This document shows, piece by piece, positions 63,973-64,000 of a stretch of DNA of 64,000 bases. The notes beneath the pieces are model-generated. The model worked only from the letters and a program-made list of their open reading frames with translations. It was not told the DNA's origin and made no database searches. The stretch covers positions 7,068,001 to 7,132,000 of the forward strand of contig JAXGXG010000001.1 in the NCBI GenBank assembly GCA_040772845.1, written 5' to 3'. Origin of the DNA: PWXP01 sp040772845. GTDB taxonomy: Bacteria; Planctomycetota; Planctomycetia; Pirellulales; Thermoguttaceae. Made by a program: the position numbers and the translations under genes. Numbering within the stretch: position 1 is the stretch's first letter; each line of letters starts with the position of its first letter.

Positions 63973-64000
63973 GTTTGCCTACTCCTGGCTCGATGAGCCA

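Overview
The window looks like a chromosomal segment of a Planctomycetota bacterium, probably Pirellulales-like; the exact lineage cannot be fixed from sequence alone. The grounds are a DUF1559 protein, the planctomycete J-domain-like family that opens with an FDPYHRWLGIPP-type motif, secreted sialidase and glycoside-hydrolase-like proteins, short LRR proteins, and GC-rich coding. No rRNA, tRNA or CRISPR array was seen.

Region 1 (1-24850) is an Rhs/polymorphic-toxin locus. A giant secreted protein, open at the left window edge, carries six LamG domains, FN3, PKD and BIG2-like domains, about 1000 residues of an aromatic Tyr/Trp/Gly-rich repeat, an RHS/YD core, and a C-terminal class-3-lipase-like tip with a GHSLGGG elbow. 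An ankyrin-repeat lipoprotein follows as candidate immunity partner. Two orphan Rhs tip cassettes lie downstream. Each starts at the same point of the RHS core, directly after the same short REP hairpin, and each carries a different tip: one unknown, one DUF1080-like. The second is split by a complete IS66-family element (1739 bp, 8-bp target duplication). Small membrane or secreted LRR proteins follow the orphan tips. A group II intron remnant, a sulfotransferase-glycosyltransferase fusion and a further Rhs deletion scar end the region. Together they look like an expressed toxin plus silent tip cassettes, with transposable elements and REPs marking the breakpoints.

Region 2 (24850-30310) holds a DUF4258/YgiT-type toxin-antitoxin pair, a decayed REP-associated transposase (RAYT) with REP-like repeats, a J-domain-like membrane protein, a SAM methyltransferase, a small membrane protein and repeat-filled spacers.

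Region 3 (30310-46684) has symporter and sialidase remnants, an intact sialidase, a 1122-residue secreted glycoside-hydrolase-like protein, a tiny secreted-peptide ORF, copies of a palindromic MITE-like element, a DUF1559 protein with two small membrane proteins, a complete IS4-superfamily insertion next to a start codon, an outer-membrane beta-barrel, a Tat-exported TIM-barrel protein and an RND/MMPL exporter.

Region 4 (46656-59630) is a signalling cluster: PAS histidine kinase, single-domain response regulator, REC-SpoIIE phosphatase, a proline-rich membrane protein, a VWA protein, a hybrid kinase with REC and HPt domains, and a sigma-54 response regulator. A zinc-ribbon, Ala/Pro/Glu-repeat membrane protein ends it.

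Region 5 (59639-64000) is a second full MITE copy and housekeeping genes: a LysM protein, YraN, and an argD-argF pair for arginine synthesis.
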